Shown in pieces: positions 39,182 to 48,207 of a DNA stretch of 64,000 bases. Both the position numbers and the translations under genes were made by a program. Source of the stretch: an uncultured Chlorobiaceae bacterium (lineage in GTDB: Bacteria > Bacteroidota > Chlorobiia > Chlorobiales > Chlorobiaceae). A model generated the notes under the pieces. The model saw nothing but the letters and a program-made list of their open reading frames with translations, did not search any database and was not told the DNA's origin. The first letter of the stretch is position 1. Each line of letters starts with the position of its first letter. Location of the stretch: the NCBI GenBank assembly GCA_903994455.1, contig CAJEXI010000004.1:1-64000 (forward strand), in the 5' to 3' direction.

Positions 39182-40516
39182 ATGCCATTTATTATCAATA
39201 CCGAACGAGAGAGGGAGGAGATGCTTCGGGCAGTTGGTGCAAACTCTTTTGAAGATCTTGTTGCCGATATTCCTGAAGAGATTCGGCTGAAAAGAGCTCT
39301 CGACATTCTTCCCGCCTCCGATGAATCCCAGGTACGAAAACTGCTTGAAGGGCTTGCCTCGGCCAACCGGAGCACCTCCGATTATGTCAGCTATCTTGGC
39401 GGTGGAGCCTACGACCATTTTATTCCCGTAGCCATTAAAACCATCGCCTCTCGCAGCGAGTTTTATACGGCCTATACTCCTTATCAGGCCGAGGTTTCAC
39501 AGGGAACCCTGCAGGCCATCTACGAATACCAGAGCCTTGTTTGCCGTCTCTATGAGATGGATGTTACCAACGCCTCCATGTACGACGGGGCAACCGCTCT
39601 TGCTGAAGCGGTTTTGATGGCCATGAATGTCACCGGTCGGAACCAGGTTGTGGTGGCCGGAAAGCTTCACCCCTGGAACAGCGCCGTTCTGAAAACCTAT
39701 CTTGAAGCCTCTGGCCATAACGCCGTTCTTCAGAATGTGCTTCAGGATGGCATCGGCGATGTTGGAGCGCTGCAAGAGCTTGTTACCGGGAGCGTGGCTG
39801 CCGTGGTTGTCCAGCAGCCAAACTTTTATGGCTGCCTTGAAGATGTTGAAGCTATCGGAGCCATTGCCCATGCAAAGGGAGCGCTCTTTGTTGTCTCCGC
39901 CGATCCACTTTCACTCGGCGTGCTTGCTGCGCCAGGCAGTTACGGTGCCGATATAGCGGTTGGAGAGGGTCAGCCACTTGGTAACCCCCAGAGTTTTGGC
40001 GGTCCGTACCTCGGCATTTTTACAGTCAAGCAGGCTCTTGTTCGCAAAATTCCCGGTCGTCTGGTTGGCATGACCAAAGACCGGGAGGGAGAAGATGGTT
40101 TTATTCTTACCCTTCAAACACGCGAACAGCACATCCGTCGTGAAAAAGCCACATCCAATATTTGCAGCAACCAGGCACTGAACGCTCTTCAGGCCGCCGT
40201 TTATCTTTCGCTGCTCGGCAAAGAGGGATTACAGCAGGTTGCCGCACAATCCGCACAGAAAGCGCACTATCTGGCTCATAAAATTGCCGCAATTCCGGGA
40301 TTTCCCCTGAAATATACCGCTCCCTTTTTCAGGGAATTTGTTGTTGAAACACCCGTTCCAGCGGCGCTCATTGTGGAACGGATGCTGAAAGACAAGGTCT
40401 TTGCCGGTTACGACCTTGCGGCGCATGGTGAAAGCGGGCTGCTTGTTGCCGTGACGGAAAAGCGGACCAGAGAGGAACTCGACAGCTTTGCGACAGCTCT
40501 CGGCGGGCTTTTATAA
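39182..40516 (+). CDS. gcvPA: Glycine dehydrogenase (decarboxylating) subunit 1
   Basis: 444 aa, the N-terminal half of a split P protein. [10 protein letters not shown]-like start ([17 protein letters not shown]), [20 protein letters not shown], and [20 protein letters not shown]-like region. It decarboxylates glycine with PLP together with gcvPB, which is not next to it; the following gene is dapA on the other strand. Confidence 0.95.
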   Translation: MPFIINTEREREEMLRAVGANSFEDLVADIPEEIRLKRALDILPASDESQVRKLLEGLASANRSTSDYVSYLGGGAYDHFIPVAIKTIASRSEFYTAYTPYQAEVSQGTLQAIYEYQSLVCRLYEMDVTNASMYDGATALAEAVLMAMNVTGRNQVVVAGKLHPWNSAVLKTYLEASGHNAVLQNVLQDGIGDVGALQELVTGSVAAVVVQQPNFYGCLEDVEAIGAIAHAKGALFVVSADPLSLGVLAAPGSYGADIAVGEGQPLGNPQSFGGPYLGIFTVKQALVRKIPGRLVGMTKDREGEDGFILTLQTREQHIRREKATSNICSNQALNALQAAVYLSLLGKEGLQQVAAQSAQKAHYLAHKIAAIPGFPLKYTAPFFREFVVETPVPAALIVERMLKDKVFAGYDLAAHGESGLLVAVTEKRTREELDSFATALGGLL

Positions 40517-40544
40517 GAGGCGGTTTTCACTCAGATGAGGAATT

Positions 40545-40585
40545 CCTTTTTCAGCTCCATCCGCAAGGATGGGAGCTGGAAAAGG
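40545..40585. terminator. Strong hairpin between gcvPA and dapA
   Basis: Long stem CCTTTTTCAGCTCCATCC / GGATGGGAGCTGGAAAAGG with loop GCAA, between convergent genes; works as a terminator on both strands. Confidence 0.85.
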
Positions 40586-40603
40586 ATGGTTCTATGCCAG
40601 GTT

Positions 40604-41494
40604 CTATACCAGACCAAGGGTTTCGAGTTCCAGGTCGATCATCTTCTTGCTTTCATCTGAAAGCGGCACAAGCGGCAGACGATAACTCTCTTCAATCATA
40701 CCCATGCGGGCAAGGGCGTACTTCACCGGCACAGGGTTGCTCTCAACAAAGTTCAGTTTCAGAAGCTTGCGATAGCGGCGGTTGATTGAGCGAGCCTCAT
40801 CAAGGTCGTGGCGTTTGACCGCCTCAATCAGTTGCTTGATTTGTGATGGTATCTGGTTTGCCGCAACAGAGATTGCGCCGTCTCCACCCATGGCCATAAA
40901 GGGCAGAATCAGCGAATCCTCACCGGTCAGCACCGAAAAGTGGGCGGGGCGTTCTTCCAGCAGCTCCGATATCTGACCGATATTCTCCGATGCCTCCTTG
41001 ACCGCCACAATATTTGCAAAATCGCGAGCAAGCCTGAGAATGGTTGATGCCGTAACATTGCTGCCGGTTCTTCCCGGAACATTGTAGATGATAATCGGCA
41101 CAGAGACGGCCTCTGCGATATGCTTGTAGTGCTGATAGACACCCTCCTGCGAAGGCTTGTTGTAATAGGGCGCAACCGACAGAATCGCTGAAGCACCAGC
41201 CTTTTCAGCATTTTTTGCCAGCTCGACCGCATGTTTTGTGTCATTGGTGCCAGCGCCGGCCGCCACCATAATCTCCCCTGCCGCCTCATCTCTTACCGTG
41301 CGGATAATCTCAAACTGCTCCTCACCGGAAAGTGTCGGCGACTCACCCGTTGTTCCACAGGTTATAATCATATCTGTTCCTGCCTCAAGGTGAAATTGCA
41401 CCAGACTCCTCAAAGCCTTATGATCGACAGACCCGTCCTGGCTGAACGGAGTGACCAGTGCAACGGCGGATCCTGAAAGGTATCGTGTGGACAT
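40604..41494 (-). CDS. dapA: 4-hydroxy-tetrahydrodipicolinate synthase
   Basis: 296 aa TIM barrel. [17 protein letters not shown] at the active site, catalytic Tyr in [11 protein letters not shown], Schiff-base Lys in [12 protein letters not shown]. It condenses pyruvate and aspartate semialdehyde in lysine/diaminopimelate synthesis. Single gene. Confidence 0.96.
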   Translation of the reverse strand: MSTRYLSGSAVALVTPFSQDGSVDHKALRSLVQFHLEAGTDMIITCGTTGESPTLSGEEQFEIIRTVRDEAAGEIMVAAGAGTNDTKHAVELAKNAEKAGASAILSVAPYYNKPSQEGVYQHYKHIAEAVSVPIIIYNVPGRTGSNVTASTILRLARDFANIVAVKEASENIGQISELLEERPAHFSVLTGEDSLILPFMAMGGDGAISVAANQIPSQIKQLIEAVKRHDLDEARSINRRYRKLLKLNFVESNPVPVKYALARMGMIEESYRLPLVPLSDESKKMIDLELETLGLV

Positions 41495-41779
41495 ACTTAT
41501 TTATTCCAGTGTTAATGAAAATCGTTTTAATCAATCCGAAGAATTTGCTTCCTCTCCTGTTCTTGTTGCCCTTTACGGTTTCCTGTAGAGCCCAAAATAT
41601 ACAGAGAAAGGGTATTTGTAAAACTGATTTTATCGTCAACAAGTTTAATCAGGACAAAAAGAAGATGAAGCCACATTTTTAATGCACCTTGTGGTTTCGG
41701 CATTGTTTTTTTTTTGTTACCTTTTTAGCAGACGTTACCGTTTTTTGTTCCACCAGTCGAAACTCTACAAGGAGGGGAA

Positions 41780-42178
41780 ATGCGTAAAATTCTTGCCTTG
41801 CTCTTTGTTCTTCTTTCCTTTTTTGCGGCCACCCATGTTGCACTGGCAAAGGATATCAACATTGAATCGCTCTCTGATGGAGCAAAGGTTGATGCGGAAA
41901 TAACCGTGAGTGGGACCGTACACAATGCCAATGAGGTTTGGGTTATTGTTCATCCCAGAGAAACAACGGATTATTGGGTACAGTCGTCAGTCATTGTCAA
42001 GGATGATCGCTGGGACGTTCGAATATCTATTGGCAGGACAAGTGCTATTGACAGTGGCAAGCAGTTTGAGATCATGGCCGTCGCAGATCCTCAGCAACCG
42101 CTGGCCGAAGCTCAAGTTTTTAAAGAATGGCCTGCTGCTCGCTGGAAATCACAAGTTGTTTCAATCACAAGAAAATAG
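41780..42178 (+). CDS. Small exported protein, Ig-like fold likely
   Basis: 132 aa with a strong Shine-Dalgarno (AAGGAGG). Clear signal peptide (ILALLFVLLSFFAATHVALA). The mature part (ESLSDGAKVDAEITVSGTVH, then NEVWVIVHPRETTDYWVQ) has the alternating strands of an Ig-like or carbohydrate-contact domain. No family recognised with certainty. Probably periplasmic. Confidence 0.75.
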   Translation: MRKILALLFVLLSFFAATHVALAKDINIESLSDGAKVDAEITVSGTVHNANEVWVIVHPRETTDYWVQSSVIVKDDRWDVRISIGRTSAIDSGKQFEIMAVADPQQPLAEAQVFKEWPAARWKSQVVSITRK

Positions 42179-42180
42179 AT

Positions 42181-42212
42181 GTGACTGTGACTGTGACTGT
42201 GACTGTGACTGT
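42181..42212. repeat. Hexanucleotide tandem repeat (GTGACT)5
   Basis: Five perfect GTGACT units plus GT, starting just after the stop of the exported protein gene. Confidence 0.95.
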
Positions 42213-42282
42213 ATGCGGTAACTGCTAACCCTTGAGGCTCATACCATGACACTCGATCACCACGAACATTGATCACCTGTCG

Positions 42283-42387
42283 AATGGGCAATGGAGCGTC
42301 TGCTGCGCAACAAGGCAAACTTTGAAATACTCGAAGGCTTTTTAAGCGAACTGCTTGGCAAGGATATTATTTGTCGGCCATAAGTTC
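42283..42387 (+). pseudogene. N-terminal relic of an Rpn/PD-(D/E)XK nuclease family protein
   Basis: The frame reads VEWAMERLLRNKANFEILEG then FLSELLGKDIICRP-stop. This is the conserved N-terminus of the Rpn/'PD-(D/E)XK nuclease family transposase' group. The rest is absent and a TGA precedes it. Confidence 0.5.
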
Positions 42388-42651
42388 TTCCCTGTGAATA
42401 TCTACCCATACTTGCACCATCCGCAGTTGTCGCGGTGGTATATTTCCGGCGAGGGGGCGAGGGGGGCTGTGAGGGACGAACTGCCGCACTTCTCGACCGA
42501 GCGGGAGGGCAGGAACCACAGGAAAGGCCGTCTGTTGGCGACCGAATTTTATAATCCATTTTTCGTGTTGTCCAGGGATACTTCACCGGTTATAGCGAAT
42601 CAATGTATTGATATTTTTTTTCTTCAATGACGATGTACAACAGGAGGAATG

Positions 42652-43005
42652 ATGGTAGTTGAACAAGTAACTTCATTAACCAATTTTCGGGGCGATCCTG
42701 ATTATTACTTTGAAGAATTAAGCAAGAATAAGCGACCACTTCTTTTAACACGGCAGAACAAAAGCTCGGCAGTTTTGCTTGATACCGCGCAGTATCAGGC
42801 ATTATTGGAGCAACTTGCTTTTATGAAATCAGTTGCTGACGGACTCGAAGATGTTCACCACAAACGCCTTTTCTCAATGGATGAAGTATTTGATTCCGTT
42901 GACAGAATTATTGCAGAGGCTGAAAAGTATAGTGCCGAGCTGGAGCTCGGCGTTCCCGGGTATAAACTCAAAGATTGCAATACATCCCTACCGAATAACC
43001 TATAA
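42652..43005 (+). CDS. Phd/YefM-family antitoxin
   Basis: 117 aa; AGGAGG at 42642-42647 favours ATG 42652. Phd/YefM fold: VEQVTSLTNFRGDPDYYFEE, RPLLLTRQNKSSAVLLDTAQ, LEQLAFMKSVADGLED. It binds operator DNA through the N-terminus and toxin through the C-terminus. The last ~25 residues are unlike the family, and the next DNA looks like a broken ParE toxin (42975-43070), so the C-terminus may be fused into the relic. Confidence 0.75.
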   Translation: MVVEQVTSLTNFRGDPDYYFEELSKNKRPLLLTRQNKSSAVLLDTAQYQALLEQLAFMKSVADGLEDVHHKRLFSMDEVFDSVDRIIAEAEKYSAELELGVPGYKLKDCNTSLPNNL

Positions 43006-43070
43006 TTCATGGAATTAGAAACATTGCTGTGCTGTTTGGCGCTTCCTCGTTATAATATTATCGGGAAATC
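42975..43070 (+). pseudogene. Possible ParE/RelE toxin C-terminal relic
   Basis: In a second frame IHPYRITYNSWN, then after a stop KHCCAVWRFL, resembles the 'YRI-Y-I-----I-VL-V-H' end of ParE toxins. Short and interrupted; weak call. Confidence 0.3.
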
Positions 43071-43283
43071 AGGTTAGTATCGCGAAATAACGTAACAGTT
43101 CAACGATGAAGTATTTTTCCCCAATGAGGAGTGAGTGCCAGAGTCCGCAGAGCTTTAAACCGGAGGGAGCGAGCCACATCGTTCCGAATGCTGCACTCTG
43201 CTTTGCCCATTGCCGAAAGATTGCACTATATTGTCAATACGTCATTTTCGTTGTGCCTCATCCATTCTATTTCATTCAATCAC

Positions 43284-46200
43284 ATGGCTGTTACCTGGCT
43301 GCATGTATCGGACTTTCATTTAAGCAATGGCGCTCCTTATGATCAGGAGGTTATCCTTCGTGCTCTTGTTGAATCGGTCAAGCGGTTCAGGGAAGAGGGT
43401 CATATTCCGGATCTCATCTTTGCCACTGGCGATATTGCGCAGAACGGAAAAGCCAAAGAGTATGACTCAGCAACGAAATTTTTTGATACACTGCTTGATG
43501 CCGCCGGGCTTAATCGGGATCGTCTGTTTGTTATTCCCGGGAACCATGATGTTGACCGTCGTGAAGGGGAGTTTCTTGCGCGAAGCATCAGCTCCGAAGC
43601 GAGTGCTGACAGATACTTTAGCCCGGACAAATCGTTTCCTCATTTGACACACAAGTTCCAGCCATTTTCTGAATGGTATAACGACTATTTCAACACAATT
43701 CGCTCGTACCCCACAAATACAACATGCAGCCCTGTAGAAATCCTCACCATCAATGGCAGTCGTCTTGCTGTGCTGCCACTGAATAGCGCACTTTTCTGCA
43801 TTGGTGACGATGACCACCAGAAACTCTTTATAGGTCGTCGCTGCCTTGATGAAGCAAAGAAGCATCTTGCAGCAGCCGATCTCACCATTGCCTTGATGCA
43901 CCACCCTCTTGATTGGTTAAGCCCTCTTGAACAAGCAAACATTGAGGACACTCTTGAAGCATCGGTTGATTTGCTTCTTCAAGGCCATTTTCACCAGATA
44001 GCGGCTAAAGGTATTGTTTCTGCCAATGGCGGGTATCTGAAGCTGGCTGCCGGAGCGGCCTATCAGACACGGGAGTGGCCAAACAGTGCCATGTATGTCA
44101 CCTTCGATTGTAATCAGGTGACCATCTTTCCGATTCGCTATGAGGACAGCCCAAAGGAGAGGTGGACGCTTGATACCAGTATATTTTCGTCACCATCGTA
44201 TACCAAAAGTTTTCCGATCCCGGGACGTGCTGATGCCGGGCTACCTCCACTGGCAGTTTATGGCAATACTACGTCAAGAACACAGAAGCCTCAACCAACA
44301 AGCAACATATCCGCTTCGTTGGTTCGAATTATCAAGATTCTTGTCGCTTCTCCAGGTGATGTTGCTGAAGAACGAAAAATGGCTGTTGAGGTGATACTTG
44401 ACTGGAATGCCAGGCATCCAAACTCTCGCATCAGGCTTGAAGCGGTTTTATGGGAACACTATGCTGCTCCGGAAAACCGGGGAGATGGCAAGGGGCCGCA
44501 GGAGCCAATAAATCGCCAGCTTGCTGATGAGTGTGATTTTGCGATCGGGATTTTCTGGACACGAATCGGAACTCCGACAAAAATTGCTCCCGGAGGGGCA
44601 GTTGAGGAGGTACAGAGAATACTTGCCAATCAAAAGCCTGTTATGCTCTATTTTTCTAATGTAGCATACCGTCGCAATGAGATAGAGCTTGATCAAATTG
44701 CAAAGCTTGATGAGTTCCGGACTGCGATGCAGGGTGACGGGCTGGTATGGGAATATGAAGAGCGTCATGAATTTGAAAATCAGCTTGCACGTCATCTTGA
44801 CTTCCATGTTTTTCAGTGGTTTCCTGATGGCTTTGCCGAAAGTAGAGAAGAACCGCGTCGTGATCTGAAAGAATTATTTTATTACCAGGAAACACTGAAG
44901 GCTGATCTTGGCTCTATCACCATGCTTGGCTTGCCGGGAGTTGAGAGTACCAGGGTGAACCTCGACGACAATACCTTTGTGCCTCTCCGTCTTTCCGACA
45001 AACCGAAAGAGGGTGACTTTTGCGATGGGCAAAATATGCGGCAGGGAGATGAACGGGGTGAGCGTATTTTTTATCCTGATGAGCTGATGAAACGAGCATT
45101 TCGTGATGGCCGAGGCTTGAGATTGTTGCTGGTTATCGGTGACCCTGGAGCAGGCAAAACAACGCTCTTAAAGTATTATGCCTTGTGCGCACTTGATCCT
45201 GAACGCTCAAACAGGCTTGGTTTTTCCTGTAGGGTCAATGTTTTTTATCTGCCACTGCGTGAACTTGTTCGTCATGAAAAAGAGAATGACAAAGCCTGTT
45301 ATGATTCACTGCCAGCAAACCTCTCGCTTTGGTACAAAAGGCATCATCACACTCTTTCCGAAGATGTTTTCAATGATTGGTTGCAGGATGGAACCTCTCT
45401 TGTTTTGCTTGATGGTCTTGATGAAATCAGCAATACCGAAAAGAGAAAAGAGGTTTGTCGCTGGATTGACAACGCATGGAGCGGGTTTAACAAAGCCTTT
45501 TTTGTGGTCACATCACGGGCAACAGGTTACCGTAAAGATGAAGAAATTGAGCTGGAGCCTGACTACGAACGGGCCGATGTTCAGGATTTCAAGCCGGAAC
45601 AACAGGAGTCGTTTATAAAAAAATGGTTTAATGCGGCATTTTTGAAAGAGGCTCGAGATGAAGGTGTCGACAAAAAAGAGTGGCTGCAGGTGCAGAACGA
45701 AAAAGCTAATGAGCGTGCCACCAGGATGGTTGCACATCTGAATGAAGAAAAGAACAGAGGTTTGCGACAACTTGCCGCTATACCCATGATTTTGCAAATC
45801 ATGGCAATTCTCTGGAAAGAAAAGGATTACATGCCAGAGAGCCGTGTAAAGCTTTACGATGCGGCACTCAATTATATGCTTGAAATCAAGGACAGGCGCA
45901 GAGGGATTGCACCAGACTTCACGAAGACGAGCAGTGGTGTCATGCCCTCTATTTCTGCTGAGCGTGCTCGTTGGGTTCTTGCGCCAGTTTCGCTTTGGAT
46001 GCAGGTTGAGTTGCATAGCGATAAAGCAGATCGAGTTGCGATGCAGACGAACATGCAGATATGGCTTAATACCTTTGATAATGCACCTTCAGTTGAAGAA
46101 TTTTGTGACTATCTGGTTAAACGGGCAGGTGTGTTGGTCGCCTATGGCAGAGATTACTTGTTTCGGCACAAAACATTCAGGGAATATCTGGCGAGCGTTG

Positions 46201-47453
46201 AACTTGTTAAAAACGTTCTTCGTAGCCCGAAAGATCTCGATACGGTTATTGCAGCTTTTGGTGAAGACTGGTGGGATGAACCGATTAAATTTTTTATAGC
46301 GCAGGGAGATGCTGAAATTTTCGATCTCTTTATGGAAAAGTTTTTCACCTCACCGATCAGTGATCCCTTGACATTGGAACGGCAACTCTTGCTCCGCACC
46401 ATCATAGAGGAGGCTCCACAGAAAAAGGTTGATGCTCTGTGTAAAAAACTTCTGGAACCTAAAACCACATCCAATCGCCAGCGGCTTATTCTCGATTGCC
46501 TCAAAGCCATCAATAAAGCGTCAGCTCTTGCTGCGTTGCAGGAGTTCAGTGAAAAAAAACTTGCAAAAGAGAGCAAGGACATTACCAGCCGCACTGCTGA
46601 GGTCATTCGTTTCCTTGGTGGACAAGTCGACGACCATGAAGCTGAAAAACCAGTCTACGGAACTACACTGTCAATAGTAAACCCCAATGAAGATAACGCG
46701 GAGTACATTCTGATAAAGAAGGGCAGCTATCTCGACTCGGAGACAAAAGAGAAAAAGGATGTAGAAAAAGATCTCTATTTCGCCAAGTACCCTGTAACGA
46801 ACAAACGCTATCGTTCATTCATTGAAGCAATTGAGGAGGCATCTGAATTCATCGAAGAGTTACAAGACACTGCGCAAAACAATAAATGGGATGTTGGATT
46901 TCGCAAATATCTCGAAGATGGCCAAAACGACCTTGCAGCTCTGTTTCGTTCAACCTATGATGACGATCGAAAATTTGGCGGCGACGATCAGCCGGTTGTT
47001 GGCATTACCTGGTATGCGGCCCAAGCCTATGCTCTTTGGCTTTCACAGCTTGAGGGTAAACCAGACTCTTACCGCTTGCCGAATGAAGTTGAGTGGCAAT
47101 GGGCTGCAGGAGGCAGGCAGGGTGAGACTGTGCAGGAAGTTCGAGAGTATCCCTGGGTAGACGATAAGGGTGAACCGAACTCGAAACTACTCAACTATGG
47201 TTTTAATGTGGGTGCAACAACACCTGTCGGCAGCTATCCAGACGGAGCAACCCCCGAAGGTCTGTATGATATGGCTGGTAATGTTTGTGAGTGGACAGAT
47301 AGCTGGTATAATGAAGCAACTCGTTCGCACCGTGTGGTTCGTGGCGGGGGCTGGGGCAGCGGCGCCGGGCTCTGTCGGTCTGCGGTTCGCCTCCGCTTCA
47401 CGCCCGACTACCGGAACTTCGTTGTTGGCTTCCGCCTGGTGTTCGTCCCGTAG
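43284..47453 (+). CDS. DGR target protein 1: phosphoesterase-DUF4062-NACHT-FGE/C-lectin
   Basis: 1389 aa from ATG 43284 (MAVTWLHVSDFHLS), where the phosphoesterase family begins. Domains: calcineurin-like metallophosphoesterase (~1-290; D10/H12, GD 49-50, GNHD 86-89, MHHPLDW, GHFHQ); DUF4062-like (from ~350, ILVASPGDVAEERKMA); NACHT-type STAND NTPase (Walker A GDPGAGKTT ~618, Walker B VLLDGLDEIS ~706); helical region with HEAT-like repeats; FGE-sulfatase/C-type-lectin domain (~1139 to end). The last 126 bp are VR1. The domain order resembles a sensor with an N-terminal nuclease-like effector and a hypervariable C-terminal ligand-binding face. Whether it binds phage or other ligands is unknown. 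Confidence 0.93.
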   Translation: MAVTWLHVSDFHLSNGAPYDQEVILRALVESVKRFREEGHIPDLIFATGDIAQNGKAKEYDSATKFFDTLLDAAGLNRDRLFVIPGNHDVDRREGEFLARSISSEASADRYFSPDKSFPHLTHKFQPFSEWYNDYFNTIRSYPTNTTCSPVEILTINGSRLAVLPLNSALFCIGDDDHQKLFIGRRCLDEAKKHLAAADLTIALMHHPLDWLSPLEQANIEDTLEASVDLLLQGHFHQIAAKGIVSANGGYLKLAAGAAYQTREWPNSAMYVTFDCNQVTIFPIRYEDSPKERWTLDTSIFSSPSYTKSFPIPGRADAGLPPLAVYGNTTSRTQKPQPTSNISASLVRIIKILVASPGDVAEERKMAVEVILDWNARHPNSRIRLEAVLWEHYAAPENRGDGKGPQEPINRQLADECDFAIGIFWTRIGTPTKIAPGGAVEEVQRILANQKPVMLYFSNVAYRRNEIELDQIAKLDEFRTAMQGDGLVWEYEERHEFENQLARHLDFHVFQWFPDGFAESREEPRRDLKELFYYQETLKADLGSITMLGLPGVESTRVNLDDNTFVPLRLSDKPKEGDFCDGQNMRQGDERGERIFYPDELMKRAFRDGRGLRLLLVIGDPGAGKTTLLKYYALCALDPERSNRLGFSCRVNVFYLPLRELVRHEKENDKACYDSLPANLSLWYKRHHHTLSEDVFNDWLQDGTSLVLLDGLDEISNTEKRKEVCRWIDNAWSGFNKAFFVVTSRATGYRKDEEIELEPDYERADVQDFKPEQQESFIKKWFNAAFLKEARDEGVDKKEWLQVQNEKANERATRMVAHLNEEKNRGLRQLAAIPMILQIMAILWKEKDYMPESRVKLYDAALNYMLEIKDRRRGIAPDFTKTSSGVMPSISAERARWVLAPVSLWMQVELHSDKADRVAMQTNMQIWLNTFDNAPSVEEFCDYLVKRAGVLVAYGRDYLFRHKTFREYLASVELVKNVLRSPKDLDTVIAAFGEDWWDEPIKFFIAQGDAEIFDLFMEKFFTSPISDPLTLERQLLLRTIIEEAPQKKVDALCKKLLEPKTTSNRQRLILDCLKAINKASALAALQEFSEKKLAKESKDITSRTAEVIRFLGGQVDDHEAEKPVYGTTLSIVNPNEDNAEYILIKKGSYLDSETKEKKDVEKDLYFAKYPVTNKRYRSFIEAIEEASEFIEELQDTAQNNKWDVGFRKYLEDGQNDLAALFRSTYDDDRKFGGDDQPVVGITWYAAQAYALWLSQLEGKPDSYRLPNEVEWQWAAGGRQGETVQEVREYPWVDDKGEPNSKLLNYGFNVGATTPVGSYPDGATPEGLYDMAGNVCEWTDSWYNEATRSHRVVRGGGWGSGAGLCRSAVRLRFTPDYRNFVVGFRLVFVP
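47328..47453 (+). other. DGR variable repeat VR1
   Basis: 126 bp, aligns without gaps to the TR at 51423-51548. Nineteen differences, all at template A (to C, G or T). The invariant 3' end runs from GTTGGCTTCCGC to the stop. Confidence 0.95.
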
Positions 47454-47496
47454 TCAGTTGGCTGTTCATTCCGGCTTTGCTTTTGAGCGAGAGTGA

Positions 47497-47561
47497 CGTT
47501 ACAAAATTGTGGTGAGCGGCTGAGAGGGACGAACAGCCGCACGCCATAATTTTGCGTAACG
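47497..47561 (+). promoter_or_regulatory. Post-VR1 hairpin, likely DGR target-recognition element
   Basis: Long inverted repeat: CGTTAC-AAAATT-GT-GGTG-A-GCGGCTG pairs with CAGCCGC-A-CGCC-AT-AATTTT-GC-GTAACG. That is about 25 bp with one A-A mismatch and a 2-nt bulge, around an 11-nt loop. It starts 43 bp after the VR. Hairpins or cruciforms just after VR are known to aid retrohoming in the Bordetella phage DGR. Confidence 0.7.
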
Positions 47562-47578
47562 GAACGACAACAGAAGAT

Positions 47579-47605
47579 GCCGCCCCGTGGCGGCCGATTT
47601 TTTTT
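47579..47605 (+). terminator. Terminator of DGR target gene 1
   Basis: GCCGCC-CCGT-GGCGGC stem followed by CGA and a T run. Confidence 0.85.
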
Positions 47606-47726
47606 GCTTTTTTGTCTTGTGTCTTCTGTTCGGAAAATGCCGGGGTTCAGCGATCGAAAGAGTTACCAATCCACTCGGGCCTGACAAATCCATAGAATTT
47701 TTGCCGTGTCCTGGCGCAGGAACCAG

Positions 47727-48110
47727 TCAGGTTGTAAGCTTCAATTCCATTGTTGCAATCTCGGCAGGCTTTACAAGAATGGAGCCCGTTGCCCGCTCGA
47801 CTGGTTCAGCAAAAGTTTTGACGGCAACCGTATGTAGCCCCGGCACCACTCCAACTTTCGACCACGATGTTCCAACAAATGTCTCCTGTGCGACACCATC
47901 CAGCCAGAGCCCTGCATTAAATTCCGTGATCCAGCCTTTGGTCTCCTCTGCCTGGAGCTTGTCTAATTCACGCTCAAATGTTTCAGCAATGGTGAAGAGC
48001 GCCCAGAACATCAGCATCATCTGGCGGTGATGATTTTGACAGTAAACGTTTTGCCTTTTTTCAACCGTCCGAATAACGTGCCGTTTTGAACACTTTTCCC
48101 ACAACCCCAA
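47727..48110 (-). CDS. Hypothetical protein, PEGA-like C-terminus
   Basis: 127 aa at most, on the opposite strand between two DGR target genes. The C-terminal half (NAGLWLDGVAQETFVGTSWS, then VVPGLHTVAVKTFAEPVE) looks like a PEGA-type beta domain ('VDG--VG-T----PPG-H-V-V'). The N-terminal part is doubtful, and a shorter start at an internal Met (MMLMFWALFT) is likely. No known partner. May be an inserted or decaying gene. Confidence 0.4.
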   Translation of the reverse strand: MGLWEKCSKRHVIRTVEKRQNVYCQNHHRQMMLMFWALFTIAETFERELDKLQAEETKGWITEFNAGLWLDGVAQETFVGTSWSKVGVVPGLHTVAVKTFAEPVERATGSILVKPAEIATMELKLTT

Positions 48111-48207
48111 TTTTTCCCATTCAGGGCAAAAGACGCTATATTACCCCGGTTATTGCTATCTTTTCAAGTGCCAGTTCATTACCGTCAACTTTTTCAGTTC
48201 CTCACCG

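Larger units (their letters stand above)
47454..47605 (+). repeat. VR 3' flank repeat, copy 1
   Basis: About 150 bp shared by all three VR genes (copies at 51070 and 54002), essentially identical up to the terminator. It contains the hairpin 47497-47561 and the terminator 47579-47605. It is absent after the TR. Confidence 0.93.

Noticed and set aside
41517-41682. Short frame with lipobox-like LLPFTVSCRA
   Set aside because: It lies in the dapA upstream region, with no ribosome site or known relative; likely chance.
47587-48030. 147-codon plus-strand frame after target 1
   Set aside because: It begins inside the terminator and mirrors the minus-strand PEGA-like frame; no recognisable features.
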